From Meiothermus sp. (GTDB lineage: Bacteria; Deinococcota; Deinococci; Deinococcales; Thermaceae): 64,000 bases of DNA. The first letter of the stretch is position 1, and each line of letters starts with the position of its first letter. The position numbers and the translations under genes were made by a program. Positions 17,027 to 24,613 of this stretch are shown here, piece by piece. The DNA lies in NCBI RefSeq assembly GCF_026004075.1, contig NZ_BPIK01000001.1, forward strand, positions 1,776,041-1,840,040, written 5' to 3'. The notes under the pieces were generated by a model. That model was given only the letters and a program-made list of their open reading frames with translations, was not told the origin of the DNA and made no database searches.

Positions 17027-18997
17027 ATGATTCGCACTGTCGCCCTCGTAGGGCACAGCGGCAGCGGAAAAACCACCCTCGGCGAAGCGCTTCTTTACTT
17101 CACCGGGGGCAAGGATCGCATGGGCAAGGTAGAAGAGGGCAGCACTACCTCGGACTATACCCCGGAGGAAAAAGCCCACCGGGTCTCAGTTCGCACAGCG
17201 GTGCTGCCCCTGACCTACCAAGGGCACCGCATTTACCTGCTCGACGCCCCAGGCTACACCGATTTCGTGGGGGAAATACGGAGCGCCATGGAAGCCGCTG
17301 ATTCGGCGGTAGTGGTAGTCTCGGCGGAAACTGGTGTGCAGATTGGCACCGAGCGGGCCTGGACGGTAGCCGAGCGGCTGGAGCTACCCCGGATGGTGGT
17401 GGTCACCAAGCTGGAAAAAGGGGGCGATTTTTTTGCGCTGCTCGAGGATCTGCGCTCCACACTGGGGCACATCCTCCCGGCGCACCTGCCGCTTTATGAA
17501 AACGGGCAGTGGGTTGGGCTGATTGATGTGCTGCACGACCGGGCCTTCCGCTACGACAAGGGCCGCCCGGTGATTACCAGCATCCCCGAAGACCAGAAAG
17601 CCCAGGTCGAAAAATACCGTAACGAAGCCCGCGAAGCCATCATCGAGACCGATGAAAGCCTGCTGGAGAAGTACCTCGAGGGCGGCGAAGTGGAGGAGGT
17701 GGCCCTCTCGAGGGCCTTCCACGAGGCCGTGCGCAAAGGCCAGGTTTTCCCGGTAGCCATCGGCTCTTCGGGGGCGCTTATCGGGCTGGATATGCTGCTC
17801 GACCTGTTCCTCGAGGCCCTCCCCTCCCCCGAAGAACGCTGGGGCCAGGGCAGCCCGGCGGCCAAGGTGTTCAAAGTGCAGGTGGATCCCTTCATGGGGC
17901 AGGTGGCTTTTGCCCGGCTTTACCGCGGCAAGCTCAAGGCTGGCGACACCTTGCAGTCAGACAACGGCACGGTTCGGCTGGCCCACCTCTACACCGCCAA
18001 AGGTAAGGATTTGATCGAGCTCGAGGAGGCCGAGGCCGGAACCATCCTGGCCCTGCCCAAAGCCGATAGCCTGCACAAGGGCATGGAACTCTGGCAGGGG
18101 GAACGCCTGGAGTTTCCCTCGGCCCGCCTGCCCGACCCGGTCGCGATGGTGGCTATCACACCCGAGTCGCGCGCCGATGAGGCCAAACTCGGCGACGCTT
18201 TGCGCAAGCTGCTGGAAGAAGACCCCAGCCTGAGGTTCGAGCGCAACCCGGAGACCGGCGAACAGATTCTGTGGGGTATGGGCGACCTGCATCTCGAGAC
18301 CGCCAAGGAACGCCTGGCCGACTATGGGGTCAAAATCATCAGCCGCCCCCCCAAAATCCCCTACCGGGAGACCATCCGCAAAAAAGCCGAAGGGCAGGGC
18401 AAGCACAAAAAACAAACCGGCGGGCACGGGCAGTACGGCGATGTCTGGCTGCGGCTCGAACCCCACCCCGACTACGAGTTTGTCTGGGAGATTACCGGCG
18501 GGGTGATCCCCACCAAGTACATGGAATCAGTAGAGGCGGGCATCAAAGAAGCAGCCAAGACCGGGCCGCTGGCCGGTTATCCAGTGATTGGTTTTAGGGC
18601 TGTGGTCTATCATGGCTCTTATCACGATGTGGATAGCTCAGATATGGCCTTCCAGCTGGCCGCCCAGCTAGCCTTCCGCAACGTGGTCACCCAGGCCAGT
18701 CCCACCCTGCTCGAGCCCATCTACACCCTGAAGATTTTTGTTCCCCAGGATCGGGTGGGCGATATTTTGTCGGATATGCAGTCGCGCCGGGGTCGCATCC
18801 TGGGCATGGATCAGGAGGGGGCCCTGGCCGTGGTGAGCGCCGAAGCCCCCCTGGCCGAGGTGCTCGAGTACAGCCGTACCCTGTCCGGGCTCACCCAGGG
18901 CACCGGTGCTTATAGCCTCGAGTTCTCCCACTACGCCGAAGTACCCCCCAATCTGGCCCAAAAAGTGATTGCCGAGCGGCAGAAAGCTGAGGCCTGA
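17027..18997 (+). CDS. EF-G-like translation factor GTPase (EF-G-2 type)
   Basis: Paralogue of elongation factor G, 656 residues with all EF-G domains: GTPase (about 1-270), beta barrel (275-365), then domains III, IV and V. G1 is GHSGSGKTT at residues 8-16 and G3 is DAPGYTDF near residue 75. The G4 position reads [11 protein letters not shown] instead of NKxD. Domain IV carries [14 protein letters not shown], a hallmark of EF-G. AAGGAGG lies 7 nt before the ATG at 17027, which rules out an earlier TTG. It matches in type the Thermus EF-G-2 protein, whose function is not settled. The true fusA gene should lie with the str operon elsewhere. Confidence 0.9.
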   Translation: MIRTVALVGHSGSGKTTLGEALLYFTGGKDRMGKVEEGSTTSDYTPEEKAHRVSVRTAVLPLTYQGHRIYLLDAPGYTDFVGEIRSAMEAADSAVVVVSAETGVQIGTERAWTVAERLELPRMVVVTKLEKGGDFFALLEDLRSTLGHILPAHLPLYENGQWVGLIDVLHDRAFRYDKGRPVITSIPEDQKAQVEKYRNEAREAIIETDESLLEKYLEGGEVEEVALSRAFHEAVRKGQVFPVAIGSSGALIGLDMLLDLFLEALPSPEERWGQGSPAAKVFKVQVDPFMGQVAFARLYRGKLKAGDTLQSDNGTVRLAHLYTAKGKDLIELEEAEAGTILALPKADSLHKGMELWQGERLEFPSARLPDPVAMVAITPESRADEAKLGDALRKLLEEDPSLRFERNPETGEQILWGMGDLHLETAKERLADYGVKIISRPPKIPYRETIRKKAEGQGKHKKQTGGHGQYGDVWLRLEPHPDYEFVWEITGGVIPTKYMESVEAGIKEAAKTGPLAGYPVIGFRAVVYHGSYHDVDSSDMAFQLAAQLAFRNVVTQASPTLLEPIYTLKIFVPQDRVGDILSDMQSRRGRILGMDQEGALAVVSAEAPLAEVLEYSRTLSGLTQGTGAYSLEFSHYAEVPPNLAQKVIAERQKAEA

Positions 18998-19057
18998 GCA
19001 AAGCGGTACAGCTACCTGTCAAGGCAAAAAATCGCACACTGTAGAAACCCGGGCGAG

Positions 19058-19063
19058 TACCAT
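19058..19063 (+). promoter_or_regulatory. -10 hexamer for leaderless mRNA
   Basis: TACCAT, then 6 nt, then the ATG of the exported protein gene at 19070. No ribosome site fits in this space, so the message is probably leaderless. Confidence 0.45.
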
Positions 19064-19069
19064 GAATCC

Positions 19070-20488
19070 ATGGCTCGCCTGTTGATTTTTGTACTCCTTC
19101 TCCTTGGCTCGGCTCTGGCCCAGAACTTGCTTGCCCTGGCCCCTCAAGGGGCGGTAGCCGGCTTTTACCTGAACGACCTGCGCGGCAGCCGTTACCTGAG
19201 CGGGCTGGCCGCCGACTGGAAACAAAGTGGAATGGAAGCTCTGCTCAACCGTGAATTGCAGCAACAAGCCGGCTCCGAGGCGGCGCTTCTGGGAATTGCC
19301 GCCGGAGGTCTAGCAGCAGCACTTTATACCGATGGATTTTTCGTGATTGCCCGCCCCAGCGCCGAAGCCATGCAAGTGCTGCGTCGCGAGACCAAGGGGC
19401 TGCGGCCCCAGGGCGGCTGGCTGGTAGGGGGGGATCGTGAGGTCGAGATGGGCTTCAGCCGCGATCTGGTGTTTATGGCCTCCCCCAAGTATGCCCGCTT
19501 ATTCCTGCAAAACCGCCGGGGTCTGCAAGCCCCGGTACGGGGGGATATCGTGCTATGGGGGGCCCCGCCGCAAGACCTCCTGCGAAGCCTGGATCTGCCC
19601 CCTCGAGCCCTAGGTGCAGCCCGAACCTTCCGCCGCTTTAGCTACGCCATCCAGCTCACCCCCGGAGGCTACACCGACGAGAGTCGTCTGGAGCTAAACC
19701 CCGCCTCCGACCCCGCCCTGGCCAGCCTTTTATTACCCAAAGAGCAACCCTATAACGCAGCCGATCTGCCCAGGGGTTTATCCGTAACGACCGGGGTATT
19801 CGACCTGAGTCGGTTTGGGGCCTACCTGCCTGGCTTGCTGCGCGAGTTCGATGTGCGGCTGAGCCTGGATCTGAGGGCTTTTGGAGCACGCTTTGCTACC
19901 GTTACGGTACAGGGGCCACCCCCTGCGCGGGACGGACTGGGCGAGGGCCTGCTGGGTCACAGCCTGATCTACTGGGAGCTGCGCGACCCCCCCACCGCCG
20001 AGGCCAATCTGCTGGCGCTTTTGCAAAGCCTGGCGGCCTTCTCGAGCCCCGACGGCCAGGGCGGTTTCAGGGTGCTGGGCAACGAGGGTGACTTTAAGGC
20101 CGTGGAGGTAGGGCTGGGTGGGGTGCTGTACTATAAGCTCGAGGCCAACCGGCTGATTCTAGCCACCAGCAAAAGCGCCCTGGCCGCGGTCAAAAACCCC
20201 ACCTGGCGTACAGATCCGGGCTTCCAGCGCTTCCGTGTGCGCATACCGGCCAATGCGGTGGGCTACACCTTCGCCAACCAGGGCGCTATTTTGCAGCAAC
20301 AGTTTGGTTCGTTGAACGATCTGCTGCCCCTAACCATCGGTCAAGGGGATGCACTCGAGCGCGATCTGATCAAATCCTTTGGCAGCTTCCTCGAGCTTGT
20401 GGGTAAACGTTTTGGTCTGGGTCTTTCCTATGCGGTGGTGGAGGGCAACAGTCTGGTTAATCGAGGCTTTTACGAGGTGCGGTGGTAG
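19070..20488 (+). CDS. Exported protein of unknown function (DUF3352-like)
   Basis: 472 residues with a clear signal peptide (MARLLIFVLLLLGSALAQ, probable cleavage after ALA) and no lipobox or later membrane segment. The body alternates hydrophobic strands and has phrases such as AVAGFYLNDLRGSRYL, DGFFVIARP, GDIVLWGAPPQDLL and LEANRLILATSK. These recall DUF3352 proteins, which read as repeats of FVALLDV..DP and ..LLLATS..AL. I do not know a function; it is predicted to be periplasmic or cell-surface. It follows the EF-G-like gene by 72 bp and has its own leaderless-type -10. Confidence 0.75.
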   Translation: MARLLIFVLLLLGSALAQNLLALAPQGAVAGFYLNDLRGSRYLSGLAADWKQSGMEALLNRELQQQAGSEAALLGIAAGGLAAALYTDGFFVIARPSAEAMQVLRRETKGLRPQGGWLVGGDREVEMGFSRDLVFMASPKYARLFLQNRRGLQAPVRGDIVLWGAPPQDLLRSLDLPPRALGAARTFRRFSYAIQLTPGGYTDESRLELNPASDPALASLLLPKEQPYNAADLPRGLSVTTGVFDLSRFGAYLPGLLREFDVRLSLDLRAFGARFATVTVQGPPPARDGLGEGLLGHSLIYWELRDPPTAEANLLALLQSLAAFSSPDGQGGFRVLGNEGDFKAVEVGLGGVLYYKLEANRLILATSKSALAAVKNPTWRTDPGFQRFRVRIPANAVGYTFANQGAILQQQFGSLNDLLPLTIGQGDALERDLIKSFGSFLELVGKRFGLGLSYAVVEGNSLVNRGFYEVRW

Positions 20489-20834
20489 AAGGCTGCATAG
20501 GCTTGCCGAAGTAAACGATACTGCCGAAATGCGATCAGATGCCAAATCTGTGTACGTAGCGTATAGAGTGGCTCTGAGAAAGAACCCGGCGATATTCCGC
20601 AGTCAAAAAACCTGGTTGTCTTCTTTTAGGGATGGGGGCGAAAGTAGAGTTAATCACGGCAAAACGCCGCAGTGGGCATACTCGAAGTTCGCTTTCGCTT
20701 ACCGTATCGGAGTCGGGCAAGCCAGGCTGAGGCGCTTCAGGGGGTCTCTTTGGCTGCTATAGAAGCGGCATCACACCGCAGCGACGAGAAAACCTCGAGC
20801 GCCCCATCGGAGCCTACTGATTAGCTCGCTGGTT
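20489..20834. other. Unexplained 346-bp intergenic region
   Basis: Between two convergent genes (the exported protein and secG). I see no credible coding frame, tRNA, known RNA motif or mobile-element end. It is less GC-rich than its surroundings, has a GGC-AAAAC-GCC mini-hairpin near 20658, TGCCGAA twice near 20505 and 20523, and only one CTCGAG. It may hold terminators for both genes or decayed sequence. Confidence 0.4.
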
Positions 20835-21062
20835 TTATCGAGTGAAAAAGCGAAAGGAAAAAGCCAGTACTACAAAAAGCACGCCCAATACAACGGTAAT
20901 CCGGTACAGGCCTCCGGTAATCCCGCGGGTGCTAAAAAGGTCAGTCGAGCCGCCAAACATATCGCCCGCCCCCTGCTTGGGTTCTTGCGATAGCACCAGG
21001 TAAACCAGAAACCCAGCCACAGCGATATAAATGAAAATTACGATGTTCTGTAAAAACTCCAC
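20835..21062 (-). CDS. secG: Preprotein translocase subunit SecG
   Basis: Small component of the SecYEG channel, 75 residues with two membrane helices (about 5-25 and 52-72). The conserved cytoplasmic loop LSQEPKQGAGDMFGGSTDLFSTRG is visible in parts: EPKQGAGDMFGG and FSTRG. The start is GTG at 21062, preceded by GGAGG at about 8 nt. A tRNA-Leu gene lies immediately upstream on the same strand, a frequent bacterial neighbour of secG. Confidence 0.95.
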   Translation of the reverse strand: MEFLQNIVIFIYIAVAGFLVYLVLSQEPKQGAGDMFGGSTDLFSTRGITGGLYRITVVLGVLFVVLAFSFRFFTR

Positions 21063-21091
21063 TTGAGGCCTCCACAGCTACGGGGGATGGT

Positions 21092-21177
21092 TGGTGCCGG
21101 GAATGGGACTCGAACCCACACGGCTGTTAACCGTCCGATTTTGAGTCGGGTGCGTCTACCAATTCCGCCATCCCGGC
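21092..21177 (-). tRNA. tRNA-Leu(CAA)
   Basis: 86 nt including encoded CCA. The acceptor stem is GCCGGGA/TCCCGGC with A73, the D-arm carries GGTAGACGC, the anticodon loop is CTCAAAA (anticodon CAA, plus-strand 21141-21143), the T-loop is TTCGAGT and the long variable arm ACGG..CCGT marks it as class II. The outer anticodon-stem pair reads C-A, a mild irregularity. It reads UUG codons. Confidence 0.96.
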
Positions 21178-21212
21178 ACGCTCGCTTACTTCTGGCATAG
21201 TCGCCAGCAAGA

Positions 21213-22616
21213 CTAAACTATAGTGCCTTTTGCACGGTTTCGCAAGCCGATACTGAGAAGTGCTGCCAGAATTACCGCCCAGTCCCCAAAACGTACGTAG
21301 GGGGTATGGTGTTGCAGAATACCAAACTCCCCCGCCAGATAGGCCGCCTGTCGCTGCGGTATGCGGGCCATGACCCGCCCGTAAGGGTCGATGATGGCGG
21401 TTACCCCATCGTTTCCGGCCCGCAGCAGCCAGCGGCCGGTTTCAACAGCCCGCAGCCGGCCCATCTGGAAATGCTGTAACCCGCCAAAGCTGGGGCCATA
21501 CCAGGCATCGTTGGAGCCCAGCTCCAAAACTTGTGCACCATTCAAAACCAAACCTCGCGCCACCGACGGGAAAACCGATTCGTAGCAGATAAAAGCACCG
21601 TAGTTATCTAAGGGTGTATAGGCCGTACCTGGCATGCGGCTGCCCAGGTCGCCGTCGAAGCCAAAGGCTCGAAAAAAGAAGCGATAAACAGGGCGCAAAG
21701 CTTCGCTCCAGGGAAAGTATTCCCCAAAAGGAACCAGCCGGTTTTTGTCGTAAAAGTGGGTAACTTGCCCGCTCCAGAGGCGTACTACCCGGTTGGTTAT
21801 GCCCGTTTCCAGACCGCTGATGAGTTCGCGGTGGCCCAGCAGGGCTACCAGTTGAGGCGAAAAGCCCGCAACGGCCGTCTCGGGCCAGACCACCACCGTT
21901 ACATCGGGGTGGGCCTGCAAGCCCTGGCGAGTGAGTTGCAGGTAAGTTTCCTCGGCAGAGGCCCCCTCGAGCTTCCGCAAGGGGTTGATGTTCCCCTGCA
22001 CCAACAGGGCTTTTTCGTTCGCTTGAAGCGCGGGGAGTGGGATGCTCCATAGCCCCACCCAGCCCAGCAGCAGCCCGGCCAAGCCCAGGGCCGGGGCCGA
22101 GAAAACCACCGGGTCGGCGCGCAGCCGTTGCCAGGCTGCATATACCCCCACGGCCATCCCCAATACCACCAACGAAAGCAAGTAAACGCCCCCCAGGCTT
22201 GCCAGCACCCGGCCAGGGGCCTCGACCAGGGCATAACCCATAAAACCCCAGGGAAAGGCGATCTCGCCCAGGGAGGTGAGGTATTCCTGCACCACCCAGA
22301 GCCCGGCCCGGGCCAGGGGACGGCCACGGGTCAGGCCAAAGACCACCCCCCAGAGGGCAGCTTTGATCAAGACCAGCGGCAGGTAGGGCACCGCCCCCCA
22401 GGGCGTTTCAAACAACACCACAAAACTCAGCGGGAGCCAGACCAGGTGCACTGCCCAGAAACCAATTCCGGCCAGCAGACCAAAGCGGAAGCCCCCCCGG
22501 GTCAAGAGCCAGATCAGGGGCAGTGGGGCCAGAAATCCCAGCGGTGTCGGCGGCAGACAGAGCGCCAGGGCCATACCCAAAAGAAGCGGGGTCCAAAACT
22601 GCACGGAATAAAGCAT
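21213..22616 (-). CDS. lnt: Apolipoprotein N-acyltransferase
   Basis: Adds the third acyl chain to lipoproteins in the inner membrane. The N-terminal half has about six membrane helices (to about residue 190), followed by a nitrilase-like domain with the catalytic triad in VVVWPETAVAGF (Glu), YDKNRLVPFGEYFP (Lys) and GAFICYESVFP (Cys), and a last helix near the C-terminus. The ATG at 22616 gives 467 residues; a TTG 39 bp upstream is also possible and neither has a strong ribosome site. Its presence fits an organism with an outer membrane. It is divergent from the metallophosphoesterase relative. Confidence 0.93.
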   Translation of the reverse strand: MLYSVQFWTPLLLGMALALCLPPTPLGFLAPLPLIWLLTRGGFRFGLLAGIGFWAVHLVWLPLSFVVLFETPWGAVPYLPLVLIKAALWGVVFGLTRGRPLARAGLWVVQEYLTSLGEIAFPWGFMGYALVEAPGRVLASLGGVYLLSLVVLGMAVGVYAAWQRLRADPVVFSAPALGLAGLLLGWVGLWSIPLPALQANEKALLVQGNINPLRKLEGASAEETYLQLTRQGLQAHPDVTVVVWPETAVAGFSPQLVALLGHRELISGLETGITNRVVRLWSGQVTHFYDKNRLVPFGEYFPWSEALRPVYRFFFRAFGFDGDLGSRMPGTAYTPLDNYGAFICYESVFPSVARGLVLNGAQVLELGSNDAWYGPSFGGLQHFQMGRLRAVETGRWLLRAGNDGVTAIIDPYGRVMARIPQRQAAYLAGEFGILQHHTPYVRFGDWAVILAALLSIGLRNRAKGTIV

Positions 22617-22661
22617 ACGCGGTCGGGTTGTAAAAAGCCTGAACTTCGAGCCCAAAGCCCC

Positions 22662-22694
22662 AACCGGCCAAATGGGCCATCCCTTTGGCCGGTT
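22662..22694. repeat. Perfect 11-bp inverted repeat between divergent genes
   Basis: AACCGGCCAAA and TTTGGCCGGTT separated by 11 bp, between lnt and the phosphoesterase relative and 20 bp upstream of the latter's ATG. Too GC-rich and symmetrical to ignore; it could be an operator for the divergent pair or a hairpin in the rightward leader. There is no T tract. Confidence 0.6.
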
Positions 22695-22714
22695 CGTGTC
22701 AAAATGAAGCCGTC

Positions 22715-23425
22715 ATGCGGCTGGGGATCATTGCCGAAATTCACGCCAATCTGCCTGCGCTCGAGGCCGCCCTCGAGGCTTTGCGCAAGGAAGGAGTCGA
22801 ACAGGTGTTGGCGGTTGGGGATCTGGTCGGCTACGGCCCCCATCCCCGCCAGGTGATTCGCAGGCTCGACCGCGAGGGTATTCCCTGTGTGCCGGGGGCA
22901 GCCGACCTGCGGGTGGCCTATGCCCTGCCCGCGCCGCCGCGGGAGGGCATCGCCGAGACTACCATCGCCTGGACGCGCGAACAGCTCGGCCAGCGCGAGC
23001 TGCACTTCCTGCGCAACCTGCGCTCGCGCCACCGCTACGACACCCCAGGGGGCCGCCTGATGGCCTTCCACGGCTCACCGGAAGACCCCGAACACAAAAT
23101 TGACCTGAATGAAGCGCATCCCCAGGAAATTCTGAGGATGCTCGAGTCCATCCGCTCGCGCTACGCGGTGGTGGCCGGCAAGCACATCCCCTTTCGTCGG
23201 GCGGTACACAGGGGCGTGGTCTTTGATCCGGGCTCGGTGGGCCTGAGTTTGGGGGGTGAGCCGGGGGCCGACGTGCTCATTCTGGAGGACGATATCCACG
23301 GCGAGGTGCTCCACCGGTTCTTGAAGCTACCCTACGACTACGGCCAGGTGACCTTCGACCTAGCAGCCTGGGAGCTACCCGAGGTGCTGGCAGAGGTGGT
23401 GCGGCAAGGGCGGTTTCCTCAGTAA
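22715..23425 (+). CDS. Metallophosphoesterase-family protein with degenerate metal-site motifs
   Basis: 236 residues with the overall pattern of the YfcE/YvnB-type calcineurin-like phosphoesterases: the start resembles the DIHGNLPAL motif, GDLVGYGPHP near residue 39, WTREQL, FHGSPEDP and DPGSVG. Metal-binding positions differ from the family: DxH is ExH (AEIHANLPAL), GNHD reads GAAD near residue 65, and GHTH is reduced to GKHI near residue 155. Loss of the GNHD Asn/His and a GHTH His predicts weak or no catalysis, so it may be a binding or scaffold protein. The ATG at 22715 gives the family start MRLGII. No partner is evident from context. Confidence 0.85.
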   Translation: MRLGIIAEIHANLPALEAALEALRKEGVEQVLAVGDLVGYGPHPRQVIRRLDREGIPCVPGAADLRVAYALPAPPREGIAETTIAWTREQLGQRELHFLRNLRSRHRYDTPGGRLMAFHGSPEDPEHKIDLNEAHPQEILRMLESIRSRYAVVAGKHIPFRRAVHRGVVFDPGSVGLSLGGEPGADVLILEDDIHGEVLHRFLKLPYDYGQVTFDLAAWELPEVLAEVVRQGRFPQ

Positions 23426-23428
23426 TAC

Positions 23429-24526
23429 TCAGCCCTGTCTTTCCAGCAGACCCCGCGCCAATCCCGCCACCTGCAACACCGGGTCGCGGCGCAGCGGTTC
23501 AAGCGAAACAAAATCACCCAGCCGGGCCAGGGCCTGGGCGGCTGTGGCCCGCACCACCGGATTCACGTCCTGGGCACCCCGGCGTATCAGGGGCAGGTAG
23601 TCCGGGTTGCCCAGGTTGGCCAGCACCACCAGCGCGTTGCGGGCCATGCGGGTGCGGCCCGGGCGCAGGAACACCGTTCCAGCGTATTTGCGTTCGAAGG
23701 CCTTGGAGGAGAGGTAGAAAAAGTCTTCGAGGTTGGGGTAGGCCAGCTCGGGTTCGGGGACAAAATCCTGCCAGAAAGACCTGGCCTTGCGGTTCCAGGG
23801 ACACACCTCCTGGCAGATATCACAGCCAAACAGCCAGTCGCCAATGCCCGCCCAAAGCTCGCCCGGAATCGGGCCGCGGTGCTCAATGGTCCAGTAGCTG
23901 ATGCACAAGCGGGCGTCCAGGGTTCCGTCGCCCAGCAGGGCCTGGGTGGGGCAGCGGGCCACGCAGCGACTGCACCGTCCGCAGCGGTTGGGGTAGGGCT
24001 CTGACGGGGGGGGCTCGAGCGAGGTGAGGAGCACCGCCAGCGTAAGGTAGGTGCCCTCCCCCATCCGCATCAGCATGGCGTTGCGGCCAATCCAGCCCAG
24101 GCCCCCCAGCGCGGCATAGGAACGCTCGGACAGCGGGCCGGTGTCCACGTAGCCCTTGGCTTGCAGGCCCAGGCGCTGGGCCAGGTGTTCCAAGGCCTCC
24201 AAATGCGGCTGTATCAGGCGGTGGTAATCGCGCACCCAGGCGTAGCGGGCCATCCGACCCAAACGGAGACCGCCGGGGGGTTTGGGGGGCGGCGGGTAGG
24301 CGTGGGGGGCGGCCAGCACCAGCACGCTGCGGGCCCATGTAAAGCGCTGGGAAGGGTTGAGCCGGGTTTCCAGGTTCCGGGGCAGGTAGGCCATCCCAGC
24401 TTGCTTGCCTTCGGCCAGCCAGTCGCGGTAGCGCTGCTGGGTTTCCTGTGGCAAGTCCAGGCCGGCCCAGGCGGTCAAAAAGCCCCGCTCCTGCGCTGCT
24501 TGGGTAAGCGCTTCAGCCACCTGCAC
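23429..24526 (-). CDS. queG: Epoxyqueuosine reductase QueG
   Basis: Cobalamin- and iron-sulfur-dependent enzyme for the last step of queuosine synthesis in tRNA. Of 365 residues, the N-terminal half contains the B12-binding domain and YVDTGPLSERSYAALGGLGWIGRN (near residues 127-150). Two 4Fe-4S motifs follow: CGRCSRCVARCP near residue 182 and GCDICQEVCPWN near residue 235. A C-terminal HEAT-like repeat (about 290-360) matches full-length QueG proteins. The start is GTG at 24526 behind a promoter whose -10 ends 6 nt upstream, implying a leaderless message. It converges with the phosphoesterase relative, 3 bp apart. Confidence 0.95.
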   Translation of the reverse strand: MQVAEALTQAAQERGFLTAWAGLDLPQETQQRYRDWLAEGKQAGMAYLPRNLETRLNPSQRFTWARSVLVLAAPHAYPPPPKPPGGLRLGRMARYAWVRDYHRLIQPHLEALEHLAQRLGLQAKGYVDTGPLSERSYAALGGLGWIGRNAMLMRMGEGTYLTLAVLLTSLEPPPSEPYPNRCGRCSRCVARCPTQALLGDGTLDARLCISYWTIEHRGPIPGELWAGIGDWLFGCDICQEVCPWNRKARSFWQDFVPEPELAYPNLEDFFYLSSKAFERKYAGTVFLRPGRTRMARNALVVLANLGNPDYLPLIRRGAQDVNPVVRATAAQALARLGDFVSLEPLRRDPVLQVAGLARGLLERQG

Positions 24527-24532
24527 ACGCCA

Positions 24533-24561
24533 ATTGTCTGAGGTTTAGCAGGTAAATACAA
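24533..24561 (-). promoter_or_regulatory. Promoter for leaderless queG mRNA
   Basis: Minus-strand -35 TTGTAT (24561-24556), a 17-bp spacer, -10 GACAAT (24538-24533), then 6 nt to the GTG start. Confidence 0.55.
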
Positions 24562-24600
24562 GCCAGGAAGCCCGCTGCATACATTTGGTATACCGTGCTC

Positions 24601-24606
24601 TACAAT
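24601..24606 (+). promoter_or_regulatory. -10 hexamer for leaderless metH mRNA
   Basis: TACAAT followed by 7 nt and the metH GTG start at 24614. No cobalamin riboswitch fits in the 87 bp between queG and metH. Confidence 0.5.
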
Positions 24607-24613
24607 AGCCGTT

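Noticed and set aside
20379-20762. A 127-codon frame spanning the end of the exported protein and the following gap
   Set aside because: Most of its 5' part is a frame shadow of the exported protein. The remainder matches nothing I know and has no ribosome site.
24527-24613. Cobalamin riboswitch before metH
   Set aside because: Only 87 bp separate queG and metH, the B12-box sequence is absent, and a -10 lies 7 nt before the start codon.
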